In this document: positions 35,661-43,893 of the stretch, in pieces
How positions within the stretch are numbered: the stretch's first letter is position 1
Layout: each line of letters opens with the position of its first letter
NCBI RefSeq assembly: GCF_001895025.1
Contig: NZ_BCXI01000001.1
Location: forward strand, 186,001 to 250,000
Direction of reading: 5' to 3'
DNA: 64,000 nucleotides
Source of the DNA: Rhodococcus zopfii NBRC 100606 = JCM 9919
Lineage (GTDB): Bacteria > Actinomycetota > Actinomycetes > Mycobacteriales > Mycobacteriaceae
Position numbers and translations under genes: made by a program
Notes under the pieces: model-generated
The model's database searches: none
What the model was told of the DNA's origin: nothing
What the model saw: the letters and a program-made list of their open reading frames with translations, nothing else

Positions 35661-37463
35661 ATGGCAGCTTCCGACACGAAATTCCTGACCGATCTGCCCC
35701 GGTTCGTGTTCTTCACCGGCAAGGGTGGTGTCGGCAAGACCTCCATCGCGTGTGCCTCCGCACTCGCACTCACGCGCGTCGGGAAAACGGTGCTGCTGGT
35801 CTCCACCGATCCGGCCTCGAACGTCGGGCAGGTCTTCGGCCTGACGATCGGCAACACGATCACCGCGATCGAGTCGGTGCCGGGGCTGTCGGCTCTGGAA
35901 ATCGATCCCGAACAGGCCGCCGAGGCGTATCGCGACCGTATCGTCGGCCCGGTGCGCGGGCTGCTACCCGAGGCGGAGATCGCCTCGATCACCGAACAGC
36001 TCTCCGGCTCGTGCACCACCGAGGTCGCCTCCTTCGACGAATTCACCGCCCTGCTCACCGATCCCGACGAACAGCTCTCCCAGTTCGATCACGTGCTGTT
36101 CGACACCGCCCCCACCGGCCACACCATCCGGCTGCTGCAACTGCCCGGCAACTGGACCGACTTCCTCGCCGCGGGCAAGGGCGACGCCTCATGCCTGGGA
36201 CCGCTGGCCGGGCTCGACAAGCAGAAGGCCATGTATGCCGCTGCCGTGGCCGCCCTCGCAGATCCGGATCGCACCCGCCTGGTGCTCGTCGCCCGCCCGT
36301 CCCGCTCGGCTCTGAACGAGATCGACCGCACTCACACCGAGCTGGCCGCCCTCGGCCTCGGCCGGCAGTACGTCGTCGTCAACGCGGTGCTCCCCGCACC
36401 GGTCGACGACACCGACCCCCTCGCCGCCGCGGTCCATCGCCGCGAGCAGGCCGCGCTGGCCGCCCTGCCCGCCCCGCTGGCGGCGCTGCCGCAGGATCGG
36501 CTCGAGCTCAAGGCCGCCAACATGGTCGGTCTCGACGCGCTCGCGCGCCTGTTCGACACCGCTTCGGGCGCCGTCGATAGCGCGCCGGCCCGCGATATCG
36601 GTGAGATGCCGGACCTGGCCGACGCGCCGCTGCGCGCCCTGATCGACGAGATCGAGGTGGACGGGCACGGATTGGTGATGTGCATGGGCAAGGGCGGGGT
36701 CGGCAAGACCACCGTCGCCGCCGCGATCGCCGTGGCTCTGGCCGAACGTGGCCATCCGGTGCACCTGACCACCACCGATCCGGCCGCACACCTGACCGAT
36801 ACCCTCCGCGGTGGCATCGAACACCTCCACGTCTCGCGCATCGATCCGGCCGAGGCCGCCCGCGCCTACCAGGACCGGGTGATGGCCACCAAGGGCGCGC
36901 ACCTCGACGAGGCGGGCCGCGCAACCCTCGCCGAGGATCTGCGCTCGCCGTGCACCGAGGAAGTTGCCGTCTTCCAAGCATTTTCGAAGGTGATTCAGGA
37001 GTCGCGTCACACGTTCGTCGTCGTCGACACCGCCCCCACCGGGCACACCCTGTTGCTGCTCGACGCCACCGGCTCCTACCACCGCGAGATCACCCGTCAG
37101 ATGGGCCAGGGCCTGCACTACACCACCCCGCTGATGCGGCTGCAGGACCCCGACTCCACCAAGGTCCTGCTGATCACCCTCGCCGAAACCACTCCCGTGC
37201 TCGAAGCGGCCGCACTGCAGGACGACCTGCAGCGCGCCGACATCCATCCCTGGGCGTGGGTGATCAACAACTGCGTCGCCGCGGCCGCGCCCATCTCGCC
37301 GCTGCTGCGCCGACGCGCCGACGCCGAACTCGAGCAGATCGAGACCGTCCGTACCCGCCTGTCCGACCGCTGTACCGTCATTCCCCTGCTGCCCACGGAA
37401 CCGGTCGGTGTGCCCGCCCTTGCGGCTCTCACTGCGGCCACCGCGGCGGTCCCGCTGCCGTAG
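35661..37463 (+). CDS. arsA: ArsA arsenite-transporting ATPase, two-domain
   Basis: A 600-residue ATPase with two P-loop halves: FFTGKGGVGKTSIACASAL near residue 20 and CMGKGGVGKTTVAAAIAVAL near 340. Each half has a signal-transduction Asp motif (FDTAPTGHTIRLLQLP and VDTAPTGHTLLLLDATG). Cys residues for the metalloid site are seen in SGSCTTEV and RSPCTEEV, plus NNCVAAAAP. The ATG 35661 has GAGGAG 9 bases before it, and the gene follows the ArsD end by 49 bases. It energises arsenite export once loaded by ArsD. Confidence 0.93.
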   Translation: MAASDTKFLTDLPRFVFFTGKGGVGKTSIACASALALTRVGKTVLLVSTDPASNVGQVFGLTIGNTITAIESVPGLSALEIDPEQAAEAYRDRIVGPVRGLLPEAEIASITEQLSGSCTTEVASFDEFTALLTDPDEQLSQFDHVLFDTAPTGHTIRLLQLPGNWTDFLAAGKGDASCLGPLAGLDKQKAMYAAAVAALADPDRTRLVLVARPSRSALNEIDRTHTELAALGLGRQYVVVNAVLPAPVDDTDPLAAAVHRREQAALAALPAPLAALPQDRLELKAANMVGLDALARLFDTASGAVDSAPARDIGEMPDLADAPLRALIDEIEVDGHGLVMCMGKGGVGKTTVAAAIAVALAERGHPVHLTTTDPAAHLTDTLRGGIEHLHVSRIDPAEAARAYQDRVMATKGAHLDEAGRATLAEDLRSPCTEEVAVFQAFSKVIQESRHTFVVVDTAPTGHTLLLLDATGSYHREITRQMGQGLHYTTPLMRLQDPDSTKVLLITLAETTPVLEAAALQDDLQRADIHPWAWVINNCVAAAAPISPLLRRRADAELEQIETVRTRLSDRCTVIPLLPTEPVGVPALAALTAATAAVPLP

Positions 37464-37564
37464 CGAGGGCCGCGCCGGATGTGGTTGCGTCCGTGCACCG
37501 GTACCGTCGTCTGTGGAAGAGACCCCGCGCCTCGCGCGCCCCCCCCTTTTCCGAAGGACCAACC

Positions 37565-38185
37565 ATGACCAGCGCCTCGAACACCTCGACGGTCGCCGCG
37601 CCCGCCCTCACCACCGAAGAGGTGTGGCGCGAGTTCGGCACGCAGCTGCGTGCGTTCGTGCACCGCCGCATCGCCGATCCGGACCGCGCCGACGACGTGC
37701 TCGGTGAGATCCTGCTGCGCATCCACACCCACCTCGGTCACGTCGAGGACCGCGACCATCTGCTGCGCTGGATGTATCGGATCGCCCGCACGACCATCGT
37801 CGACCACTACCGCCGCAGCGCCCGCGAACGCAACCGGTTCGTGCCCCTGACCGGTGACGAGCCCAACCCCACCGCCCCGGACTCGGACGACGACCCGGAC
37901 GATGCGTTGCGCGAACTCGCCGTCTGTGTCCGGCCGCTGCTGACCGGATTGTCGCCCGAGCAGCGACGCGCCGTCGAACTGACCGACCTCGACGGACTGA
38001 CGCAGGCGCGCGCCGCCGACCTCGAACACGTGTCACTGTCCGGGATGAAATCGCGCGTCCAGCGCGGCCGGCGCAAGCTGGCCGAGTTGCTCGGCCGCTG
38101 CTGCGAACTGAACCTCGACGCCCACGGGATGCCGATGGACTACTCCGCACCGGCCGGCTGCCGCTGCGCCGGGAACCCCGACTGA
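37565..38185 (+). CDS. ECF sigma factor (SigZ-like) with Cys-rich tail
   Basis: A 206-residue sigma-70 family protein. Region 2 is around FVHRRIADPDRADDVLGEIL and LLRWMYRIARTTIVDHYRR. Region 4 is LSPEQRRAVELTDLDGLTQA with LSGMKSRVQRGRRKLAELL. The end carries GRCCELNLDAHGMPMDYSAP and then GCRCAG: four Cys residues in two pairs, as in SigZ-like ECF factors. No anti-sigma gene is adjacent. Position between arsA and arsI suggests it senses or serves the arsenic response. The Cys pairs could bind As(III) directly, but that is inference. Confidence 0.8.
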   Translation: MTSASNTSTVAAPALTTEEVWREFGTQLRAFVHRRIADPDRADDVLGEILLRIHTHLGHVEDRDHLLRWMYRIARTTIVDHYRRSARERNRFVPLTGDEPNPTAPDSDDDPDDALRELAVCVRPLLTGLSPEQRRAVELTDLDGLTQARAADLEHVSLSGMKSRVQRGRRKLAELLGRCCELNLDAHGMPMDYSAPAGCRCAGNPD

Positions 38186-38199
38186 ATCTCGAGCCACGC

Positions 38200-38237
38200 C
38201 GGTGTGGGGCGCCGTCATCTTGCGGCGTCCCACACCG
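38200..38237. terminator. Hairpin between the convergent sigma-factor and arsI genes
   Basis: A 15-bp stem with one G-U pair (CGGTGTGGGGCGCCG facing CGGCGTCCCACACCG) and an 8-base loop, placed between two convergent stops, so probably bidirectional. Confidence 0.7.
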
Positions 38238-38243
38238 CTGAGG

Positions 38244-38753
38244 TCATCCGCAGCAGACGCTGCCGGCCGAGATGTCCTGGGCGGTGGCGTCCTGCTCGGC
38301 GGCGTCCTGACCGTTGCACGCGACCTCACACGCCGAGGTCGTCAGGCCGTCGGGGTTCGCGGGGGCGTCGTCGGTCACGACATAGAACTCCCACCATCCG
38401 TTGGGCACGTCCGGTGCCTCGACGAACACCTTGTCCTGCACCGCGTGGCAGCACAGATCCTTCTCGGCCACCGTCGCGGTGAGTCCCGCATCCCGGAACC
38501 GGGCCAACGCTGCGGAGACGTCGTCGGAACTCTGCGCCTCGACACCGAGATGATTCAGGTGCTCCCCTGCACCGGGGTTTTCGATCAGGACCAGTTTCAG
38601 TGGCGGATCCTCGACCAGGAAGTTGGCGTATCCGGCGCGCTGCTTGTGCGGCGGCACCCCGAACAGAGTCGAGTAGAACGCGGTCGCCGATGCCACATCC
38701 TCGACGTTGAGGGCGAGTTGAACTCGGGTGGTAGGGCTTGTCGATTTCGGCAT
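38244..38753 (-). CDS. arsI: ArsI/CadI family VOC dioxygenase
   Basis: A 169-residue vicinal-oxygen-chelate protein. The metal-binding residues are in RVQLALNVEDVASATAFYST and in HLNHLGVEAQ, and the substrate-thiol Cys pair is in AEKDLCCHAVQDKVFV, which matches ArsI, the Fe-dependent C-As bond lyase of organoarsenicals. The name CadI is also used for close, metal-induced relatives. The tail has extra Cys (SACEVAC and SVCCG). In the ars island the arsenic role is favoured. ATG 38753 is chosen because the upstream residues are not family-like. Confidence 0.85.
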   Translation of the reverse strand: MPKSTSPTTRVQLALNVEDVASATAFYSTLFGVPPHKQRAGYANFLVEDPPLKLVLIENPGAGEHLNHLGVEAQSSDDVSAALARFRDAGLTATVAEKDLCCHAVQDKVFVEAPDVPNGWWEFYVVTDDAPANPDGLTTSACEVACNGQDAAEQDATAQDISAGSVCCG

Positions 38754-38866
38754 TGTCGTCACCTCTCGGGATTCGGACACCGGCCCGCTCGTCCCCGTCG
38801 GACGGTCGTCACCGCGTGTCCCCCCCTACTGACGCCGGCCGGCCCCCGAGGACGCAGCTCGGCCGC

Positions 38867-38896
38867 GGTGACGAAAGCGGTGACGAAAGCGGTGAC
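38867..38896. repeat. 12-bp tandem repeat upstream of arsI
   Basis: GGTGACGAAAGC occurs twice, followed by a partial GGTGAC, about 115 bases upstream of the arsI start. Confidence 0.8.
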
Positions 38897-38993
38897 ACCG
38901 CCGGTGGGTGTACCCCTCTTGTCGCTACACCCCCCGGGGTGGCCTCGGTTTCGGTAGGTACCCCGAACCCCTTCTTCTGCAGCACCGTTCCCG

Positions 38994-39254
38994 TCAGGAA
39001 GTGTGTGCGCCGGCCGGCGGGATACGGCAACTCGCCCGCCCCAGACCGGCCTTCTCCATGATCAGGCTCGCGGGGCACCATCCGACCGCGGAGTAGAAGA
39101 GCAGGTTGGCGCCCACGAATCCGGTGAGGAGGAGCCACCAGGGCGAGAACACCAACGTCAGTCCCACACTCAGCAGGACCATCACGCCGGCCATGAGTGG
39201 AACAACGCGTTCGACTGTCCAACTCTCTTGACGAGGCAGACTTTTCACGGGCAT
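38994..39254 (-). CDS. DUF2892 (YgaP-like) small membrane protein
   Basis: An 86-residue protein with two close membrane helices: VVPLMAGVMVLLSVGLTLV and WWLLLTGFVGANLLFYSAVG. They are followed by WCPASLIMEKAGL, the conserved Cys block of DUF2892 proteins that often accompany rhodanese or persulfide-handling genes. The start ATG 39254 has GGGGAG immediately before it. A CsoR-type palindrome lies 33 bases upstream, so it is probably derepressed by copper or by reactive sulfur. No rhodanese gene is next to it. Confidence 0.8.
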   Translation of the reverse strand: MPVKSLPRQESWTVERVVPLMAGVMVLLSVGLTLVFSPWWLLLTGFVGANLLFYSAVGWCPASLIMEKAGLGRASCRIPPAGAHTS

Positions 39255-39286
39255 CTCCCCTTCTTGCGGAACAACGAACACCCAAT

Positions 39287-39302
39287 ATACCCCCTGGGGT
39301 AT
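39287..39302. promoter_or_regulatory. CsoR-type operator 1
   Basis: ATACCCC, two bases, GGGGTAT: a perfect 7-bp inverted repeat, upstream of the DUF2892 gene. It matches the A/T-flanked C-tract/G-tract palindromes bound by CsoR/RcnR-family repressors. Confidence 0.65.
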
Positions 39303-39336
39303 GCATGGTGAGGTGATCCCCACCATGCATACCCCA
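39295..39336. repeat. Large inverted repeat between mmpL and the DUF2892 gene
   Basis: Sixteen-base perfect arms (39295-39310 and 39321-39336) with a 10-base loop, 6 bases past the mmpL stop. The arms contain GGGGTATGC and its complement, the same half-site as the CsoR-type operators. It can act as the mmpL terminator and may hold a second operator copy. Confidence 0.85.
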
Positions 39337-39341
39337 TCGCA

Positions 39342-41528
39342 TCAGCCGTGCGAGAAGCTGATGTTCGGCAGGATCCGGCGGAGCCAGGCCGGTGACCACC
39401 AGGCCGCGTGGCCGGTCAGGCGCAGCAGCACCGGGAGCAGCACGAGGCGGATGAAGACCGCGTCGAGCAGGACGGCAACACCGAGGATGATGCCCATCTC
39501 CTTCGGCGGCAGCGGTTCGGCGAGAGCGAAGGTGAAGAACACCGCCACCATGACCGCCGCCGCGGCAGCGATGACCCGGCCGGAGTGCGCGAGACCCATG
39601 ACGTGCGCGACCTTCGGGTCACCCGATTCCTCGTAGTGTTCCTTGGCGGTCGAGAGCAGGAACACCGTGTAGTCCATCGCGATGGCGAAGATCATCGCGA
39701 AGAAGAACACCGGGCCCCAGCCGTCGAGGAAGCCCTGCGGGGTGAAGCCGAGGAGACCGGCGCCGTGTCCGTCCTGGAAGATCAGCTTGGCGACTCCGAA
39801 CGCAGCCGCGGTAGAGAGCAGGCTGACCACCGTGCCGAGGATGGCAATCAGCGGAGCCTGCAGCGCGACCAGCAGCAACAGGAACCCGAGTGCGAGAATG
39901 ACGCCGACGATCACGGGCAGATAGTCGTTGAGCGCCTGCTGCAGGTCGAGGTTCTCTGCGGGTGCGCCGCCGACCAGGGCCTGCGATGGCAGGTCGGAAC
40001 GCAACCGGTCCAGGATCGAGCCCATCGCATTGTCCGACGGGTCGACGTTCGGGACGGCCTGCAGCATCACAAAGTCGGAGCCGTCCATGGCCGGCATCGG
40101 CGGGGTGACCATCGCGATGCCTTCGGTCGCCCGCGCCGCGGCCGCAGTCGAGTCGGCCTCGGACGTCGGAGCGATGATCTGGAGCATGCCCGGTGCGCCC
40201 TCGCCCATCTGAGCCTGGACGAGTTCATAGCCCTGACGGACAGGGGCATCGGTCGGCACGACCTGGATCGAGGGCATTGCAACCTTGAGCCCCAACGCCG
40301 GAACCGACAGCGCGATCAGCACCACGAGCGATCCGATGGCGAACGGCCAGGGATGCTTGTGCAGCAGGTTGCCCCACGCCTCGAACTTCGGGGACCGGTG
40401 CTGCTGCCGCTTGGCGAACGGGAGCGAGCCGGCGTTGACCTTGGGGCCGAGCTTGCCCAGCACCGCCGGGAGCAGCGTCAGGGTCGCAGCAAGAACGAAC
40501 GTCACCGCGAGCATGATCCCGACAGCCATGGTCCGGACCGCGGGGGCGGGCACCAGCAGCACGGCGGACAGGCTCACCAGCACCGTCAGGCCCGACAACA
40601 CGACAGCCTTGCCGGCGGTGTCCATCGTCTCGGCGACCGCCGCGCGCGGATCACCCCCCTTGCTCAGTGCGTCTCGGAACCGCGCAACGATGAACAGGGC
40701 GTAGTCGATACCGAGCGCGAGCGCAAACATCATCGCAAAGTTCATGGCCCACACCGAGATCGGCGTGACCGTGTTGAGCAGGACCAACCCACCGGCCGAG
40801 GCGACCAGTCCCGCCAAGGTGAGCAGCAACGGCAATCCGGCGGCGACGAGGGAGCCGAAGGCGAGCACCATGATCGCGAGCGTCACGGGCCAGGAGAACA
40901 TCTCGGCCTTGATCATCGCGTCGTGGTTGGCCTTGTTGAAGTCGCTCCACAGCGCGGACGCCCCGGTTGGGTAGACCCCGATGCCATCCCCGGACAGGGC
41001 GGTGAGCTCGCCCTTGAGTTCGTCGACGGCCTTGACCATATCGTCGGTGCTCGCGTTCGCACCGGCGATCAGGATTCCGGTGTGGCCGTCCGGGCTGATC
41101 GACATGCCGGGCACAGGCGCGATGACCTCACCGAACCGTGGGTCGGCCGTGAACACCGCGGTGGCCTCGCCGAGGACTTGCTGCACCGCAGGATCGGAGA
41201 CATCCCTGGTGTCCGAGTGCACGACGACCTGGACCGCGGCGGAGGAATTTCCGCCGAAGTGCTCCTGGGCGAGCTCGCGGACCTGCACGGATTCCGAGCC
41301 GTTCGCCTGCCAGCCGGCGCCGGCGAGTGAACTGAACACGGTGGGTGCGGCAGCCCCGAGCGCCACCAGGGCGATCAGCCACGCGCCGAAAACCCACCTC
41401 GCGTGCGTGGCCATGATCGCGCCCATGCGGGCCAGTACGCCGCCCACCACGATTGGCGGGGCGGTTCCAGGTTTCTGCCTCGTCGTCCCCGACGACTGAT
41501 CGCCGAGGACAGCGTTCTTGCTGCTCAA
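39342..41528 (-). CDS. MMPL family RND transporter
   Basis: A 728-residue RND-type exporter with two repeats, each one helix, an extracytoplasmic domain and five helices. MFALALGIDYALFIVARFRDAL in repeat 1 and MIFAIAMDYTVFLLSTAKEHY in repeat 2 hold the proton-relay Asp-Tyr pairs. I choose TTG 41528 because AAGGAG lies 7 bases upstream. The longer frame would put the operator inside the coding region. Two CsoR-type palindromes sit upstream (41542 and 41652). It probably exports a lipid-like or metal-related compound under metal or sulfur stress; substrate unknown. Confidence 0.88.
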   Translation of the reverse strand: MSSKNAVLGDQSSGTTRQKPGTAPPIVVGGVLARMGAIMATHARWVFGAWLIALVALGAAAPTVFSSLAGAGWQANGSESVQVRELAQEHFGGNSSAAVQVVVHSDTRDVSDPAVQQVLGEATAVFTADPRFGEVIAPVPGMSISPDGHTGILIAGANASTDDMVKAVDELKGELTALSGDGIGVYPTGASALWSDFNKANHDAMIKAEMFSWPVTLAIMVLAFGSLVAAGLPLLLTLAGLVASAGGLVLLNTVTPISVWAMNFAMMFALALGIDYALFIVARFRDALSKGGDPRAAVAETMDTAGKAVVLSGLTVLVSLSAVLLVPAPAVRTMAVGIMLAVTFVLAATLTLLPAVLGKLGPKVNAGSLPFAKRQQHRSPKFEAWGNLLHKHPWPFAIGSLVVLIALSVPALGLKVAMPSIQVVPTDAPVRQGYELVQAQMGEGAPGMLQIIAPTSEADSTAAAARATEGIAMVTPPMPAMDGSDFVMLQAVPNVDPSDNAMGSILDRLRSDLPSQALVGGAPAENLDLQQALNDYLPVIVGVILALGFLLLLVALQAPLIAILGTVVSLLSTAAAFGVAKLIFQDGHGAGLLGFTPQGFLDGWGPVFFFAMIFAIAMDYTVFLLSTAKEHYEESGDPKVAHVMGLAHSGRVIAAAAAVMVAVFFTFALAEPLPPKEMGIILGVAVLLDAVFIRLVLLPVLLRLTGHAAWWSPAWLRRILPNISFSHG

Positions 41529-41541
41529 ATCCGAGCTCCTT

Positions 41542-41557
41542 ATACGGATGGGGGTAT
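41542..41557. promoter_or_regulatory. CsoR-type operator 2 (imperfect)
   Basis: ATACGGATGGGGGTAT, 13 bases upstream of the TTG start of mmpL. The left half deviates from the ATACCC of the other three sites. Confidence 0.5.
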
Positions 41558-41651
41558 TTGAAGGGGCGCAGTGCGTCCCGGAGAATTCACACGGCCCCGT
41601 CATGGAACCGCCCTCGGGCGGCCGGAATCGCGCGCCGTCGATCCTTACGAT

Positions 41652-41667
41652 ATACCCATGGGGGTAT
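41652..41667. promoter_or_regulatory. CsoR-type operator 3
   Basis: ATACCCATGGGGGTAT, about 124 bases upstream of mmpL. It is identical to operator 4. Confidence 0.65.
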
Positions 41668-41740
41668 CTGATTCCGACGTGGCGGCCGGGTGACGCGAAG
41701 GTTCACCGGCGTTCACCAGCGGTGCGGTTCACTCAAAAGG

Positions 41741-41767
41741 GCGGCGGGCCCGCGACGGGCCCGCCGC
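41741..41767 (-). terminator. Rho-independent terminator of the Cys-rich small gene
   Basis: A 12-bp perfect stem (GCGGCGGGCCCG with CGGGCCCGCCGC) and a 3-base loop, followed on the minus strand by CCCTTTTG. Confidence 0.75.
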
Positions 41768-41901
41768 ATTGGCGAAAACTTCCCGAACGGCAGCCAGGGC
41801 TGAGAACGACAGTGCGTCGTGGATGTCAACCCATCTGTCGCCGCGCCTACCCGGCCCACTCTTCCGGTCGAACGGTTACGACCGGCCCTGCGCTCACGGA
41901 G

Positions 41902-42072
41902 TCAGCGGCCGAAGAGTCGCCCGAAGAACCCGGAGGCGCCGCCCGACTTGGAGTCCTTCTTGCATTCGCAGCGGCGAGACGCGGGAACGGACTTCATGAC
42001 GCTGTCGACATGCGCGCCGCAGCCGCCCCAGGTCGTCTTCTTACAGGTCGAGCAGGTGACCGGGTAGCACAT
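41902..42072 (-). CDS. 56-residue Cys-rich protein
   Basis: A small gene. It begins MCYPVTCSTCKKTTWGGCGA, continues HVDSVMKSVPASRRCECKK and ends with a Gly/Phe/Arg tail (GGASGFFGRLFGR). Seven Cys in the first 37 residues, arranged C-x4-C-x2-C-x7-C with a later CxC, indicate metal binding. AAGGAG lies 5 bases before the ATG. A CsoR-type operator lies 36 bases upstream and a terminator 135 bases downstream, so it is a single-gene unit of the same regulon as mmpL. I believe short proteins of this pattern are widespread, but no function is known to me. Confidence 0.8.
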   Translation of the reverse strand: MCYPVTCSTCKKTTWGGCGAHVDSVMKSVPASRRCECKKDSKSGGASGFFGRLFGR

Positions 42073-42107
42073 AGGTTCTCCTTCGAGGTTAGAAATCAGC
42101 CTTCATA

Positions 42108-42123
42108 ATACCCATGGGGGTAT
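42108..42123. promoter_or_regulatory. CsoR-type operator 4
   Basis: ATACCCATGGGGGTAT, 36 bases upstream of the Cys-rich gene. It is identical to operator 3. Confidence 0.65.
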
Positions 42124-42324
42124 ATGGTCCGAGGTGTTGGTGATCACACGACTTCTTGGCAGGTCTCCTACATGCGGACCACACGACGCCCTGATGCTGG
42201 GGTGCGAGCCGCGACCGTCCATACTCCGCGAGCCGGGCCGACCAGGTCGATCTTCATCGGCCCTGACCTCCGACGACCGCGCCAGCTCAGATTCCCGGCT
42301 GCGCATTCACTGCTGCATCGGCCT

Positions 42325-43805
42325 TCACGGCCGGTAGATCCGCCTCGGCGCCTCCACGGCAGCACGGGCACCGGCCTCATCACCGAGCCGCTCGGCCAGG
42401 GTGCGGCGAGCCAGACCCGGCGACAGGGCCGCGGAGAACTTCAGCCCGGACACCGCGGTCGCCGCGACCTCCGGCCCCCGCCAGATGACGTTCGCGACCG
42501 CGGCGGCCACGTCGCGCGGACCGATGCCCGGCAACAAGCGCAAGGACTTCTCGTCGATGCGTTGTCGGCGATCGATCAGCGTCGGCAGGGACGCCTGCAG
42601 CGTCCGGTTCGCGGCGGTCCCGGCCCAGGTCCACCACCGTCCGCTGCCCTCGGACGGCAGCACGACGACGGACCCGTCCGGATCGATCGCGGGCTCGTAC
42701 CCGGACCGCAACTCCGCGAGGGTGGCCTGAGCTCGGCGGGTCAGGGTGACGCCGGGCGGTGTCTCCCCGAGCAGCACCGCCCGCATGCCGCGCGTGATCG
42801 CGTAGGGCAGGCCCCCGCCGAGCCCCGACCACATGGCTTTGCCGCCGGAGTCGACGGGTTCGACGAAGCAGCGCCGCCGCGGCCAGTCCACGTGGGTGAC
42901 CTTCCACGATCGACCGCCGAGCAGGAGCACGCGCGGACCCTCGACCTCCTCGACCAGCAGGTCGGTGCCGATGGTGCCGACCTCGTTGCGTCCGGCGAGC
43001 ACGGTGAATTCCGGTGGTGCGCTGAACACGGCGGTCAGGCCGGAGAAGTAGCGGCGGCCGAACCGCCGTTCGGCTTCCGGTCCGATGCGCAGGAATCCGC
43101 CGTCGCGTTCGAAATAGCCTTCGGCACAAAGGAACTGCAAGATGTCCTCGGCGGTGTCGTCGAAGATCGGCAGACTCCCCCACCAGGAGCGCCACGTCGC
43201 GGCGCCGATCAGGTGTTCCTGCAGGCACAGTGCCATCAACTGCTGCGCGGCGATGTGCCGTGGCGAGGGCGGCGGGACGATCGGTTCAACCCAGCCGCGC
43301 GCCCAGCGGTCCAGCATGCCGAGCGCGAGCAGTTCCTGTTCGTCGTCGAGGCACAGGAACAGGCAGTTGCGGGTCGTGCCCGCGCGACGGCCGGTGCCGC
43401 CGAGTCGTTGCAGGAGCGACGCGACGGTGCGGGGGCGCACCGATCTGGACTACGCGGTCGAGATCTCCGACGTCGATGCCGAGCTCGAGGCTGGAGGTCG
43501 CGACGATGACGGTGACGCGGGCTTCGGCGAAGGCTGCTTCCGACTGGCGGCGTTCGGCGGCGGACAGCGACGGGTGGGAGAGGAAGGTGCTCACGCCGCG
43601 CTCACGCAATGCGGCGCCGAGTTCTTCGGCGCGGCGGCGGGAGTCGACGAACACCAGGCGCTTCCCCCTGGTGAAGGGACGCGATCACGGTTGCTGCGTT
43701 GGTGACGGATCCGACGTAGGCGACGGTGATGTCCGTCGCGGTCGCGGGACCGTCCACCGACGGCGCGACGACCCGACCCAGCGGTCGCTGTGCACCGCGT
43801 TTCAC
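42325..43805 (-). pseudogene. C-terminal remnant of an Lhr-type DEAD/DEAH helicase
   Basis: The remnant holds helicase motifs IV to VI (LVFVDSRRRAEELGAALRE; TFLSHPSLSAAERRQSEAAF; IVATSSLELGIDVGDLDRVV; TVASLLQRLGGTGRRAGTTR) and the Lhr winged-helix and C-terminal parts. The N-terminal RecA domain with Walker A and DEAH is missing. Two frameshifts split what remains: one extra base in a G5 run near 43665-43675 and one in a G5 run at 43431-43435. Both restore Lhr-like sequence if one base is removed. The frameshifts alone could be sequencing errors; the missing N-terminal half could not. The remaining 5' end stops beside a 28-bp palindrome. Confidence 0.8.
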
Positions 43806-43845
43806 CCCTCTTCCGTCCGGTCGTTCACGTCCGTCACAACGTACC

Positions 43846-43873
43846 CGGCCACGCATCGGCCGATGCGTGGCCG
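43846..43873. repeat. 28-bp perfect palindrome upstream of the SNF2 gene
   Basis: Two 14-base arms (CGGCCACGCATCGG and its complement) meet with no loop, 20 bases before the ATG at 43894 and just beyond the Lhr remnant. It could be a dimeric repressor operator or mark a recombination junction. Confidence 0.9.
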
Positions 43874-43893
43874 TGCGCATACACTGCTCACCT

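Noticed and set aside
38928-38941. CACCCC-CC-GGGGTG palindrome as a fifth CsoR-type site
   Set aside because: It lacks the AT-rich flanks (ATA..TAT) of the other four and lies downstream of the DUF2892 gene, so it was left out of the operator set.
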